From Metopolophium dirhodum (taxonomy: Eukaryota; Arthropoda; Insecta; Hemiptera; Aphididae), in assembly GCF_019925205.1 (NCBI RefSeq), contig NC_083562.1:29884001-29948000 (forward strand): DNA of 64,000 bases. Reading direction: 5' to 3'. Every line of letters begins with the position of its first letter. Positions within the stretch are counted from its first letter, which is position 1. Shown in pieces: positions 37,219 to 48,016 of this stretch. The notes beneath the pieces were generated by a model. That model ran no database searches. It had not been told where the DNA came from and was given only the letters and a program-made list of their open reading frames with translations. The translations under genes and the position numbers were made by a program.

Positions 37219-38216
37219 CAGAATAATATATAGGTAACAAACATCTTACAATTAAAACAGCATTCTGGTCAGTGTTTTTCGAAAAACATTTTTAACCGTA
37301 TTTAAAATGAATACTCATTAAAACTTGTTTTCGACGTCCGAGGAATGTTTTCAACCAACCGCTCGAACATTATCTACATTTTAAAAATAAACAAAAACAA
37401 ACTATATAGGTACCCATAAAATGTAATAATTGTACATTGTATGAAAAAATAATGAAAATAAATAACAAGTAGGTAATAAACAAGTTGATTCATTTGGGTA
37501 TGAAGGGCATAGAATATAAGACAAAAATAAAATTCTTTCAACTTCAAATCAAAGCAATTAAAATATTTAAATAATTATGGCTTTAGGTACATAATATTTT
37601 TATTATTTTAGTTAATTTAGGTACCTAACTTACCCTCATAATGGTGTAATAAATCATATTATTACATTCTGCAGTATATACACACAAAATACAGAATTGT
37701 TGTACGATAGCTTCGAGTAATATACCTATTTTGTTTCCAGTAAAATCATTTTTAAAACAATAATTGTGGTTTAGCAATCCTATGTGGTAAAAAAAAATTG
37801 AACCAAAAACAAAACAAAAATATCCGGTGTAGCTATATACACGGAAATGCTTTAAAAAAAATATCAACACATGTTTTTAATACCTACTATACATCGGCAG
37901 ATTTATTTTTTTTCAAATCATTTTGAGTTTTGACGTTACAACTGTATATGGCTCTACGATCGAATTAACTGAATAAAAGCGATTTAAAATGTAATCATCA
38001 AATATTAAAGGTTTTAGGTCTTTTTTTATAATATATGTATCTAGGTTTACAATGTTTACTGAATATTAAATAATACTTAAACAATAGACATTAACTATTT
38101 ATAATAATACAATTATAACTAAATTAGTATATAATAATAAAAAAAACTAGAGATGTTACAAACTGTTATGGGTTTTCAACATTTTGATAAATGACTAAAA
38201 TTCTAAATGGCTCTCG
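37219..38216. other. AT-rich non-coding stretch
   Basis: No gene or element end is recognised. The open frames are AT-composition chance frames. Confidence 0.35.
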
Positions 38217-38320
38217 CAGTGGCGTATTTAGGTTTTTGTCTGGAGGGGGGGGTATGATTTTATCCAGTAGTCCCGACTTTAAAGTTAGAGGCCTTAAGTT
38301 AGGGCTCCAAAAACTTTTGC
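38217..38320 (+). mobile_element. Left end of a CAGTGGCGTATTTA-type element
   Basis: CAGTGGCGTATTTAGGTTTT at 38217, followed by CTGGAGGGGGGGGTATGATT, is the same end type as 8159. No right end was identified within 2 kb, so the element is truncated or too diverged. The candidate exon at 38780 lies downstream and could in principle belong to it. Confidence 0.5.
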
Positions 38321-38779
38321 ATATTATATACAATGACTTGCAAAAATAGTTGTTTGACACGTTCAACGCCGCTTGTGATTTCAGAAACGACGGAAAAAAC
38401 TAAAACTAAAACCACCCATACCTTTAAATATTTAGAGTTCATTGTCAATGGCCTAGTTTCAGAGTTTATTAAAAAAAAATCCGATTTAATTATAGCGTAT
38501 ATAAACGACGTTTGTTTTCAATTATTAAACGTGTACACGCGTCACCGGCGCCGAAAGTGTTAAAAAATATAATATTAATACGTCGTATACCTACTGCACG
38601 TGCAGCATCGGGAGGTATACGAATTTGGAACGTTCCAATTGTGAAGTGCATTGTCGGAGCCAACTTCATTCGACCGAAAAGTGTATTTTCGTCTACATTA
38701 TTGGTGATATCCATTACAATGTAGTGTTAAATTGTGGATTTAATGTACACGTTTATACGGCGAAACCATTCAATAGGCT

Positions 38780-38861
38780 ATGGCGGACACCACGGGAGAA
38801 TTGAAATGGTTAAGGTCAAATCGCGTTCATTTATGTCGAATTGCACTCAGTTTTGAAAAAG
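38780..38861 (+). CDS. Possible first coding exon of an unrecognised plus-strand gene
   Basis: An ATG at 38780 in a strong context (G at -3, G at +4) opens 27 codons that read MADTTGELKWLRSNRVHLCR followed by IALSFEK, then an AAAAG|GTAATG splice donor at 38861/38862. A TAG stop lies in frame two codons upstream, so the frame opens here. The local sequence is more CpG-rich than its surroundings, fitting a first exon. I recognise no domain, and I could not find a convincing phase-1 partner exon downstream. A TTAA-type mobile element begins about 170 bp further on. It could equally be part of a mobile element that starts near 38217, or chance. Confidence 0.3.
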
Positions 38862-39028
38862 GTAATGTTTGAATATTACACTCGTTCCGATCGTTGTACA
38901 TAAAACCTATCTACGTTAGGTATTTACCAACGGATATCAGCCGACGGTCGGCGGAATTATAGGTACTTATACCTAACTAGTATTTTTAGTATGTTAAGTG
39001 CGTATAATTGTACACAATTACGTCCGGC

Positions 39029-39509
39029 AGAAGACGCCCATGTTGAGCGATGGATGCTACCCCGCGTATTATGTTGTCTCCGTCAAATGTAAAACATAGT
39101 AATAACTGCGGTTTTTCGCGGGAAAGAACCGAGAACGACGATACAGTGATAACTAAGAAACGAAATTTTCACCACATAAAATGAAGAACTATATAATAGC
39201 CGTGAAATATCGTTTTCATTTTTTCGATATCGGAACTATAAAAAAAAGTCATTCAGAAATCTGGAAAACACAAAAATTAATGGATTTTGAAACAATGCGA
39301 ACTTTTTTCGTACAAGTGATATCAACAAATTAAACCGACATTTCACGGATTACGTTCTGAACTGTATTTTATTATTTTATATCAATTTGGACTTTGGAGT
39401 TTTAACTACAGTTGGAGTGGTTCTATCCCGCGCGCAAAACAGATTTTGCTGTGTTGTAAATTCGTAAGACAATTTGGAGACAAGACATGCGGGTGTAGCG
39501 TCGTCTTAA
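39029..39509. mobile_element. TTAA-type TIR element, copy B
   Basis: The right arm is well kept: ACATGCGGGTGTAGCGTCGT then CTTAA at 39509, preceded by GTTGTAAATTCGTAAGACAA. The left arm is diverged (AAGACGCCCATG ... CCCGCGTATTATGTTGTCTC then CGTCAAATGTAAAACATAGT). GCGGTTTTTCGCGGG and CCCGCGCGCAAAACAG are the matching inner arms. It has no coding sequence. Confidence 0.65.
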
Positions 39510-40251
39510 CTCTGATTGTAAGCGTATTGAGCTAATGAATGATAATATTGACCCACTGTTTTTAATCACAATTCACAATATACTTAATTGTATTATGTTG
39601 ACAGTCGTCTAAGATACTATGGAGTAGGCATTTTGAAAAGTACCACATGTACACAATAATATTATACAATTATTATATATTGTGTAAGTATATGTGGTAA
39701 TACTAATTAAGGGTGGCTGTGTGGGTTGTGGAACATGGTTCGCCTTATTCACGAGCGATATCGATCATAATAACCACGTCATTAGGTTGGGTACTTCCTC
39801 CGTACCTACCCAATCGAAACAATTTGAACTTTGGATCCCCGCAATATCAAAGCTGAACTGGGACGGACCGTTTATCCGAACGTGACTACTGACAACCACC
39901 GTCATAATAATTTCCGGTTTTAAATTTGAACAACAGTGACAACACAGTTCATAGTATTATAATTTATAACAACATATCTCTCTATTATATATAAAAAGTT
40001 ATGTATAATATTATATTTCGTACATGTTGCGCGCAATAATAAATTGACATGGCAACCAAAAAATAAATAATTATTATTATTATTAACGAAATAATAACTA
40101 AATAATTACTTGAAACTTTCTTAATATTTAAAAAAAGTTTTGTAGGTATATTTAAATATTTTAAACTACAGCTGATATTAGATTTCAGGATGTTAAGGCG
40201 GCGAATCTTAGGTCGTGTAAATCAAATCCCACAACGGGGTTGACGAGCGAA
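39510..40251. other. Non-coding stretch
   Basis: No gene is recognised. The 63-codon frame at 39694-39885 has mixed composition and no motif, and I do not support it as a gene. Confidence 0.35.
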
Positions 40252-40853
40252 GTTATAGTTTCCGCCAAAACAAAAAATTTATAGTTTCCGTCAAAGTGAA
40301 AAGGTTTGATTTTAGTTTCCTCCAAATGTGTACATAGAACATAATAATATGTCATTTTGGTACTGTTTTCAAAAATTCCATTCTAGTGATATTTTTAGTA
40401 TTATACTTTTTTAATACAGTTTTGCGTGTTAATTAATCTATTTTGAATATTTTATCCGTTTGGTTTTCTGGATGTTCAATTTATAACCATTTGTTTGTAT
40501 ATTTAATACATATTATATACATAAACCATTGTACATTAGTATGAACATTACAATGTGAATGTTTGAAATATATAATATATTAAAATGTGAAAATACGATT
40601 GTCGATTTGTAGAACTTTTAGTTGAAATGTGCATGGAATTATTTGTTGTTTTGCATAAACATTGTGGTCCGGAAACGTCCTGTTTTCGGAAATATAATTT
40701 CAAGAATACCATAAAACAACAAGTACACAAAAGCAAAACTACGACTAGTGATGTGGTCCTCATCAAATCAAAACGATAATAATTTCTGAAGAAAAAAACA
40801 ATTCTGCGGAAACGAAAATCTATTAACCTCTTTCATTTTGGTGGAAACGATGA
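40252..40853. mobile_element. About 600-bp TIR element with GTTTCCGC motif repeats in its arms
   Basis: The left arm has TATAGTTTCCGCCAAAACAA, TATAGTTTCCGTCAAAGTGA and TTTAGTTTCCTCCAAATG in direct order. The right arm has GCGGAAACGAAAATC and TTTTGGTGGAAACGATGAT in the opposite orientation. The complement of the right arm (CCACCAAAATGAAAGAGGTT then AATAGATTTTCGTTTCCGC) aligns with the left. The interior open frame on the minus strand has no recognisable domain. Confidence 0.55.
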
Positions 40854-41577
40854 TGCTGCACACGTCAAGGGGATGAGCCCCAATACACATAGAGGCTAGT
40901 AAATTTTAATACCATAATATACAGTTTTATATAAAGTGGGTATATACCCACACGTGTACCGGAAACGAATCTCTACGCGATCCATAGATATTATGAATCG
41001 CATAACGTGTCCGGTGTTTGGTCATTTACCTCGTTCGTGCCGTTCGGTTACTCGTTCATGTTTTTATCATCACGACTGATGTAAAATATACACGCAAACT
41101 AATTCATACAATTATATTTAGCCACGGCACGTCACGTCTATACAATAATAGTCCATGATCAGTCTACGCGCAAGATAGGAGGTACAATAATAGTACATAT
41201 TGATACATTACTTACTACTAATATAACTTTTGAGTTCCGACTTAAATGCGTTCATTTTGATGCTTAAAAACTAGGTAGGTATTTGATATATTTAAGTGCT
41301 AAATTCTATAGGATTTTTGAATTTTATTTGACTGTACATTGTTGATATTGTCGTATAAGTCTATAAAAAAAAAATATTTTATAATCATAATTTAAGCTAT
41401 TTATGTGAGTACCTACCTGTATAGTACCTATATTAAAAACACCTACCTATACAGTTCATTCCGGTTCTCTGGATTTTATAGACTCTATACAGTCTAAACT
41501 ATAGAGTCTATATATAGTACATTAGTACCTAAAAAATCTATTTGAACTGTTTTTTTTTTTTTTTTTACATTAAATTT
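40854..41577. other. Non-coding stretch
   Basis: No gene is recognised. There is a modest CpG content at 40940-41170. Confidence 0.35.
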
Positions 41578-41591
41578 AATATATATATATT

Positions 41592-41868
41592 ATTTTTTTT
41601 TCTATTAATTAACTCGCGGCAACTTAGGCCATTGGGTGGTTTTTAACTGTGGGGGAGGGTACTGTAGGGACGTGTTTGTTAGTTTGGCAGATTTTTTAGT
41701 GGGCACCCGTAGGTATCTGCCATGCCCGGGTGGGGGATGGCGGCACTTCTCTCCGGACACCGTGACTTGCCCGAAGAAAAATGCCATCCGCAGCCGAGGT
41801 TTTGAACCGGCGTCAGTGCGCGTCGCAACCGACGCCTTAGTCCGCTCGGCCACTCCCCCCCCCCCCCC
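41592..41868 (-). mobile_element. Full-length tRNA-derived SINE with a poly-C at its head
   Basis: On the minus strand: a head with A box GGCCGAGCGGACTAAGGCG and a B-box-like GGTTCAAAACC; a body with GCATTTTTCTTCGGGCAAGT, GTGTCCGGAGAGAAGTGCCG, GGCAGATACCTACGGGTGCC and CCACCCAATGGCCTAAGTTG; and an A-rich tail (plus-strand T run at 41593-41601). The 5' end is a run of 14 C on the plus strand (41855-41868) where the first head bases should be. The B box is altered, so Pol III activity is doubtful. Confidence 0.8.
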
Positions 41869-41879
41869 TAATATATTTT

Positions 41880-42877
41880 ATAGATCTATTTAAACACTTG
41901 TCGGAAAATAAGTGTATATACCTATTTTAAAAATATACAATATACCTACGTATTAAGTATTTTTAACAAGAATGCAGCCATCTCGCATTGTTACCAATCA
42001 TATATGTACGCGTGTAAACATACCTATAAGTAACACGGACAACGTATAAAAACACGATTACCTCGAACGAGAAAAACACTTTTTCTCTAAAAAAAACGAC
42101 GGTAAATAACGTCATCGCGCGCACGGTCATACTAATACGAACGATCGCGGCGATCGGTGACAGAGACACGACGACTGTATTTTGGCATTATAGAAAAACG
42201 TTTTCGACCTTGGAAACTTCGGCGGCAGCGACGGGTCGTCTTCGGGACGTTATAACGATATAGGTAGTAAAATATAGGTTTTATCATAACTCGTTTTTTC
42301 AACGAAAATCCACATCTTAAAATAGAAAATTGAATAATTATTGTTGTTTCGATACGCCGTAGGCGGAAAGGGCGGTTTTATCGGTGGTCATCTATTCGGT
42401 TATCGGTGCGAGGCTGTGTGTGACGGCACATGAAATCCAAAAGGATTGTATTTTTAGTTATTTTCAGATATAGCTACCACACACGACATAATATTATTAT
42501 AGCAGTGTGCGTATACATAAGTTCCTACACAACATAAATACACTCGTGTTATATATATATTATATGTCATATTATGTAAATTCATGTAGGCGAACAATAA
42601 AAATTTTAAATATGTAAGTTCCTAAATTATTAAAAAATATATGCTCCTACGGGAAAATTACAAAATCGCGAAAACGTGACAAATTTCTTTGCACTTTATT
42701 CAGATTTAGGACTGGATCCAGTCCAGTTATTGTGAGTAAAAATGTATTTATGTGATATATTATTAAAAACCAGAGATAAGTTTCCAGAGTACCTCGTCAT
42801 TGTGAAGGTTACTGTAATGGATGTGTTCAATTTGAATTAATTAATTACATAATATATTCATATTTGCGATAAAATAC
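41880..42877. other. Non-coding stretch with CpG-rich block
   Basis: No coding sequence is recognised. The interval 42080-42430 is CpG-rich (GTCATCGCGCGCACGGTCAT; CGATCGCGGCGATCGGTGAC; TTCGGCGGCAGCGACGGGTC), which in AT-rich DNA may mark a promoter, a leader exon or a regulatory element. Confidence 0.35.
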
Positions 42878-43283
42878 CATTCTGAGCGGAGGCCTATATT
42901 TCCTATGATATTTTATCATAATTTTATGTTACTATCAGTAATTAATTTTTCCATTTGTAATAATAAGGTAGGTAGAACTAATTTTTTCAATACCAAACCA
43001 CAAAACCAGTTTAAACTAGTTTTGCGTGTAAATTCCCATTACATATTCCTTAATTTTTTTTATTATTTTCCCGGTTTCTTAAAAAGTACTGGGAATGTTT
43101 TATTTTTAAGTTTTGAACCTCAACATTTAACAGTTGGCTACCAGAAACTCTAGCCTCAAAGATGAAAATTGAAACAGTATTACTGCACCAAAATAGGGGT
43201 TGACGGACATAAAAAAAAATGAGAAAAAAGATGTCATATCATTTTAAGTCTTACACAACCAATACATTCATCGCTCGGAATCT
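42878..43283. mobile_element. 406-bp TCTGAGCG-type repeat
   Basis: ATTCTGAGCGGAGGCCTATA at 42879 and CATTCATCGCTCGGAATC closing at 43282 are the inverted ends. Inside, AAAAAGTACTGGGAATGTTT and GTTTTGAACCTCAACATT are the reverse-strand counterparts of TTCCCAGTAATTTTCAAAAG and GGGGGGTCAAAAGTAAAAAT in the 16215 copy, so both are the same family in opposite orientation. The 82-codon frame at 42905-43153 is therefore repeat sequence, not a host gene. Confidence 0.6.
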
Positions 43284-44780
43284 TAAATTAAACATATTGT
43301 ATATGTATAAATCTTACTGGAAAAGCCTAAACACTTCAAAATGTCTTCGTTTTAATCTCCTTGTAGGTACTGACTTATAACATACGACGGGGTGTATTTT
43401 ATTAATGTTAGCGGATGTAATCGTGATGAGTGATAGCTCATTTTTATTTTGCATATTTAATACATTGTTTGCATGTTTTAAATTTTTTTATTCGCATATT
43501 TTACCGGTCTTATAACTTCAATAACTATCAGAGTCTTATAGTTATATAAATATGTATAACACCTATTACAATTTTATAATGGTCATCATTTTCATAATAT
43601 TCGCTCTAAAATTTAAATATCATTAAAAGCATACGAGATGCTACAGTATAATTTATATAATATTAAATTCTCGCCTTTAAAATTGATGATAGGATAATTC
43701 ATTCTAATATTAAACTGGCTGCAACACTATTCGCAAAATTGCGGAATCGTGTATATTTTAATTAGCATTTTATACACGGTGCACGATTGCGCAAAATTAA
43801 TTTTTTTATTCACGATCCCGCATGGTTTTAGATACGTTACTATACTGAAAAACACGAAAAAAACAAATTTGTTATTGTAACGTCATGGGTACTCTGTCTA
43901 TAGTCTATGCCCTATGATACACTCGTAGTTCTACATATAATTTTTTGCAATAGACGAATTATATACACTGAATTGAACAAAAACATTTCGGTAAAACATG
44001 ATTTTAGTTTACACTTTTCACATTGTTGGACTTAGCGTATTTTATATTTGACTTAGATGACCATATGATTATAAAATATTATATTTTGGAATTATTAATA
44101 AGATATTTTAAAACATTTTATTTACCTAAGCTTCAATTTGGTACAAAAACATCTTTTTTTCATTTTAGATTCTGAGCGAAGCGATGAATGTATTTATAAC
44201 ATATTATTTATATTTTGTAAAAAATGTTTTGTTATTTACTTGCAGAACTCGTCAATACTTCAAGTCATATAAAAACTTTATTTAAAAAAAAACCAAAAAC
44301 TGACATGGAAAATAAATGCATTCACTGCAGTAAAAGCAATCGTAATATTTATCGGATTTTCGGGACAATCATAATAATATAGCAATATTTTATAGCTGTA
44401 CAAATATAAGAGACAACATTATAACTACCTTTTGTAGAAGGTATGTAATTTGTTTTTGACACGATCAGCTCATCAAAACACGCGATTGGGCCTCTCCGCA
44501 TTTCAATCAATCACCATCATCGCAGTGGGTTGGAAGTTGTTGTTTAATCATTTTTCAATGATATCAAGGAAATATACGAGGAAAATTACATTTTTATTTA
44601 CCCATCTACATATTCTTACTGCTGCTCGATAATTTGGTAAACACTAACACGCAGCACCCACTCAACAAAAAAATATATGTTTTTACAGAGGATGAAATAT
44701 TTATAAACGTGTTGAAATAACACGAATTTGTAAGGTTTACTTAATTATAGAAAAGTAAGCCACTAAATTCCCTCCACCTA
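43284..44780. other. Non-coding stretch with repeat fragments
   Basis: No gene is recognised. A solo end of the TCTGAGCGAA family lies at 44166-44200 (TCTGAGCGAAGCGATGAATG). An inverted pair, TTGCGGAATCGTG at about 43739 and CACGATCCCGCA at about 43822, spans roughly 95 bp. Confidence 0.4.
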
Positions 44781-45010
44781 TACACACCGTATATTCGGAA
44801 TTTTCATGCGTGGGTATTCACCACACTCAGTGTCTCCATTGACGATAATATAATATATTATATAATAGTGTACGCTACCTCTCCACTTCACACCTGTTGT
44901 ATACAGATAGAACTTGACGATTAATCTCGGCGGAGGATTTAATGATTTTCCGCCCATATCATATAAATTCCGTCACCGACCGAATACTACCCGGAATACG
45001 TCTTGAACAG
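44781..45010. repeat. Diverged direct duplication, unit 1
   Basis: The unit runs from ACACACCGTATATTCGGAAT through CCTCTCCACTTCACACCTGT and GGAGGATTTAATGATTTTCC to CCGGAATACGTCTTGAAC. The same order of words recurs 392 bp downstream. It is not bounded by inverted repeats, so it looks like a segmental tandem duplication. No coding frame is shared. Confidence 0.75.
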
Positions 45011-45173
45011 CTGTATTTCCTTACCATGTATACAGGTGCGAATTACCGACTTTTCTCGTAAACGTTAACAAAAAAAGGTGGGCGTGCTGGGGAAATGGGT
45101 GCAAAAATGTTCGAATCCGTCTACAACCATAACCGGATATGCAGTTATTTAGCAGATATTTTATTTTCCAATG

Positions 45174-45420
45174 CACACACCGTATGTTATATTCGGAATT
45201 GAGAATTTTCACGCGTGGGTTTATCTACACTCCACAGACGATATACACATTAATATGGTTATAATATAACATGTATAATATTATACGCTCCCTCTCCACT
45301 TCACACTTATTATACAGACAGTATATACTTGCCCGAATAATTTCAGCGGAGAATTTAACGATTTTCCACCCATATATTATGTTTTTCATCGACCGAATAC
45401 CTGGAATACGTTTTGAACTC
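45174..45420. repeat. Diverged direct duplication, unit 2
   Basis: The unit runs from CACACACCGTATGTTATATT through CCCTCTCCACTTCACACTTA and GGAGAATTTAACGATTTTCC to CTGGAATACGTTTTGAACTC. It matches unit 1 with substitutions and small indels; the intervening 45011-45173 is not repeated. Confidence 0.75.
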
Positions 45421-48016
45421 TCGATATACCGCCGAACGAAAAACGTCGTATCTCTGTCGTGTTCTTCAATAAAATTGCGCGCAATACGCTATTAGACCTT
45501 TACAAGTTTTTACTCAAAAAATGAGTGGCCCAGACGAAAATCACGGTTGCGCACGATGAAATCTGCAATATTGGTTATTATTTGAAAACAGAACGTACAC
45601 ACGGTACACCTATGTAATAATATAATAATTAATATTTAAATGTAAAAAATCCAATAAATCAACAAAAAATAATTATTACACAAATAAAATGGTTTGTATT
45701 TTTTTTTTTGTTTAAAACATTATTACATAGTACACTAAACAAAGACTATCTAATAATAATTAAAATATTCTTTTATTTAAAAATGATTAAACGCTAATGG
45801 TTTTCTTTTTCGTAACAATATTTTGAATATATACGTAAAATATCATTAATATCATATATACTTTTAAATGTTTCATTAACACATAATATCGTAAAAGAGA
45901 AAAACTTAAAAAGACTTCAGCCTTATTATTTTTATATAAACATTTTTTTTTTTTTTTTTTTACAAACAGCGCGTATTTTTGTGGTTTCACTCTAAACGCC
46001 AATCTGGTAATTATATAACAAAAGAAAAAGGGAAGGGGTATCAATTATAATAATTATATAATATTATTATTACTGGAAGAAGTGTACCTATATATATATA
46101 TATATAGTACGTACTACGTACAGATCTCGGTAGACGGACAACAACCGAGGATATATCGTCACAGACGATAAAACGATGAAAACAACATAATTCAAGAAGA
46201 AAATTACATTAAGTTTATAATAACAATAATATATAATAAGAATAATATATATATTTATATATAATAATATATGATGATGATTATAATAATAATAATTAAT
46301 AATAATAATAATAATAGATTGACATAATAATATCACATTTTATAACTCTAGGACATTCAGAATTGCTCGATAAAAAGACGTTATGTGTATAAATTTAAAA
46401 TAATTTTTCATAACTTTAAAAAAAAAAAAAAATTTAATACTGAAAAAACATTGGATTGGAAGCTTTATAAAAAAATAATAAATTTTACGATTATTTTATA
46501 CAAAATAAATTGTAACAACTTGCGGTACACACGTGACATTGTATGGAAACTATAATAATTATATTATAATCCGTGTTTATCAAGTAGTGTACGCGCCCTT
46601 AAACGAAAAAACGTTGAAGTTATTATTTTTAATAATCGTATGATTTACAGACACTATAGCGAGAGATGGTGCGCACGCGCGTCACGATGATCATCTTCTT
46701 TCGTAAATGTGTTTCCTCGACGTAATATTATAATATTTATAATTATATACACGTTTTAAAAATCGGAATGTTTATTACAAACAATGCAATGTTATAAATA
46801 AGATGTATAATTTAATTAAAATTTTTTTTTGTTTTTTATTTTAATTTTTTTTTATGGGGGGGGGGGGGTTAAATTAATAAAAAAGTTTAACTTTTATTCA
46901 CAATATTTGTAAGGGGGACGATTAATAATATTATATAAGAATGATATATCATAATACGATTTAAAAATTTCGGCGCGGTAACCGGTTCTTATCATATATT
47001 TTTTATTTTTATTTTTTTACATTTTTTCCCCGCAATACGCACATCTCACAGGTCGAGATATTATCACGGACGCGCGATATAATATATTATAATATTTTTA
47101 ATTTCGAGTAAAACAACTGTTTAAATTTTGTTATTGTACATCGTATTACGCATGGTGAATGCGCGTGTGTGTATTTATTATATATACAAATATATTAAAA
47201 AGAAAATAATAAGAATAAGTCTCTCAAACTCGGGCCAAAAACGTTTTTTTTTTTTAGCATATAAATACTATATATCATAGGTATATATATATTTACGACA
47301 GATTTTCGGATCGATTGTTTCTCCAATATTACAAGACGGTCTGCTATAAAATAAATGCAATATTAACCGTCTAGTGGGCTTCCGAATCATAGATATATGT
47401 ATAAATATATATTAATATTATTTTGTTTTTAAATTAAATATTGGATTAGAAAAAAGTAAAAACATAACAATAGATTTAGTGTTTCAATTGTTGACCGTTC
47501 CGCTCTGTATACTGCAGAATGCATGCCCTCTTTCGGTTCATATAATATAGATAATAATATGCAATAGTCAACGATGGCTGCCAAAACGAAAAAAAAAATT
47601 GTAGCCAATTAAGTACGCAACGAAAGTAAATATAAATTTTTTTTTTTGTTCAACCTCATAAAGCCTAATACATTTTTATTAACGGAAAACGTACGTAAAA
47701 CGCGAATGCGCAATCATAATATATTAAACAACAATTTAAATAAATTAACAGACATTTTAAGATAAATCATTCAGTCGTACGGAAAATATACAAACGTGAA
47801 AATTTGTTCACTGGGTCGGCGCCGTTACGCGGGTGTCAAAAAAAAATTTGTTGGGATGAAGGGGGCGAGGCAGAGTGCGAGAGACTTTTTTTTTAGAGAT
47901 CATGTATATATATAATAACATAATATGAACATTTTGTTGTTAAATTGTTAAACGTATCATTTTTCTAAAAAAAAAAAATAATAATAATATTAAAAAAAAA
48001 TCAAATTCAAACACAC
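45421..48016. other. AT-rich tract downstream of TENT5 (probable 3' UTR and beyond)
   Basis: No coding sequence is recognised here. The tract is rich in homopolymers and simple repeats: A or T runs near 45700, 45950, 46420, 46830 and 47650, TA repeats at 46088-46106, AAT repeats near 46270-46315 and a run of 12 G at 46857-46868. The part nearest 48016 is probably the TENT5 3' UTR; the rest is probably intergenic. Confidence 0.45.
47675..47680 (-). terminator. First canonical AATAAA downstream of the TENT5 stop
   Basis: Reading the minus strand from the TENT5 stop at 48017, the first AATAAA hexamer is at 47680-47675, giving a minimum 3' UTR of about 340 nt. More AATAAA copies occur further on (near 47.17, 47.00 and 46.89 kb), so longer 3' UTRs are possible. 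The site actually used cannot be told from sequence alone. Confidence 0.35.

Noticed and set aside
38490..38714. Minus-strand frame containing NTFGAGDACT, similar to the pfkB sugar-kinase signature DTxGAGD
   Set aside because: The first residue is wrong, no other pfkB features surround it and the frame is only 74 codons; a chance match.
42905..43153. 82-codon plus-strand frame
   Set aside because: It lies wholly inside the TCTGAGCG repeat, whose other copy at 16215 has the same DNA in reverse orientation without a matching frame.
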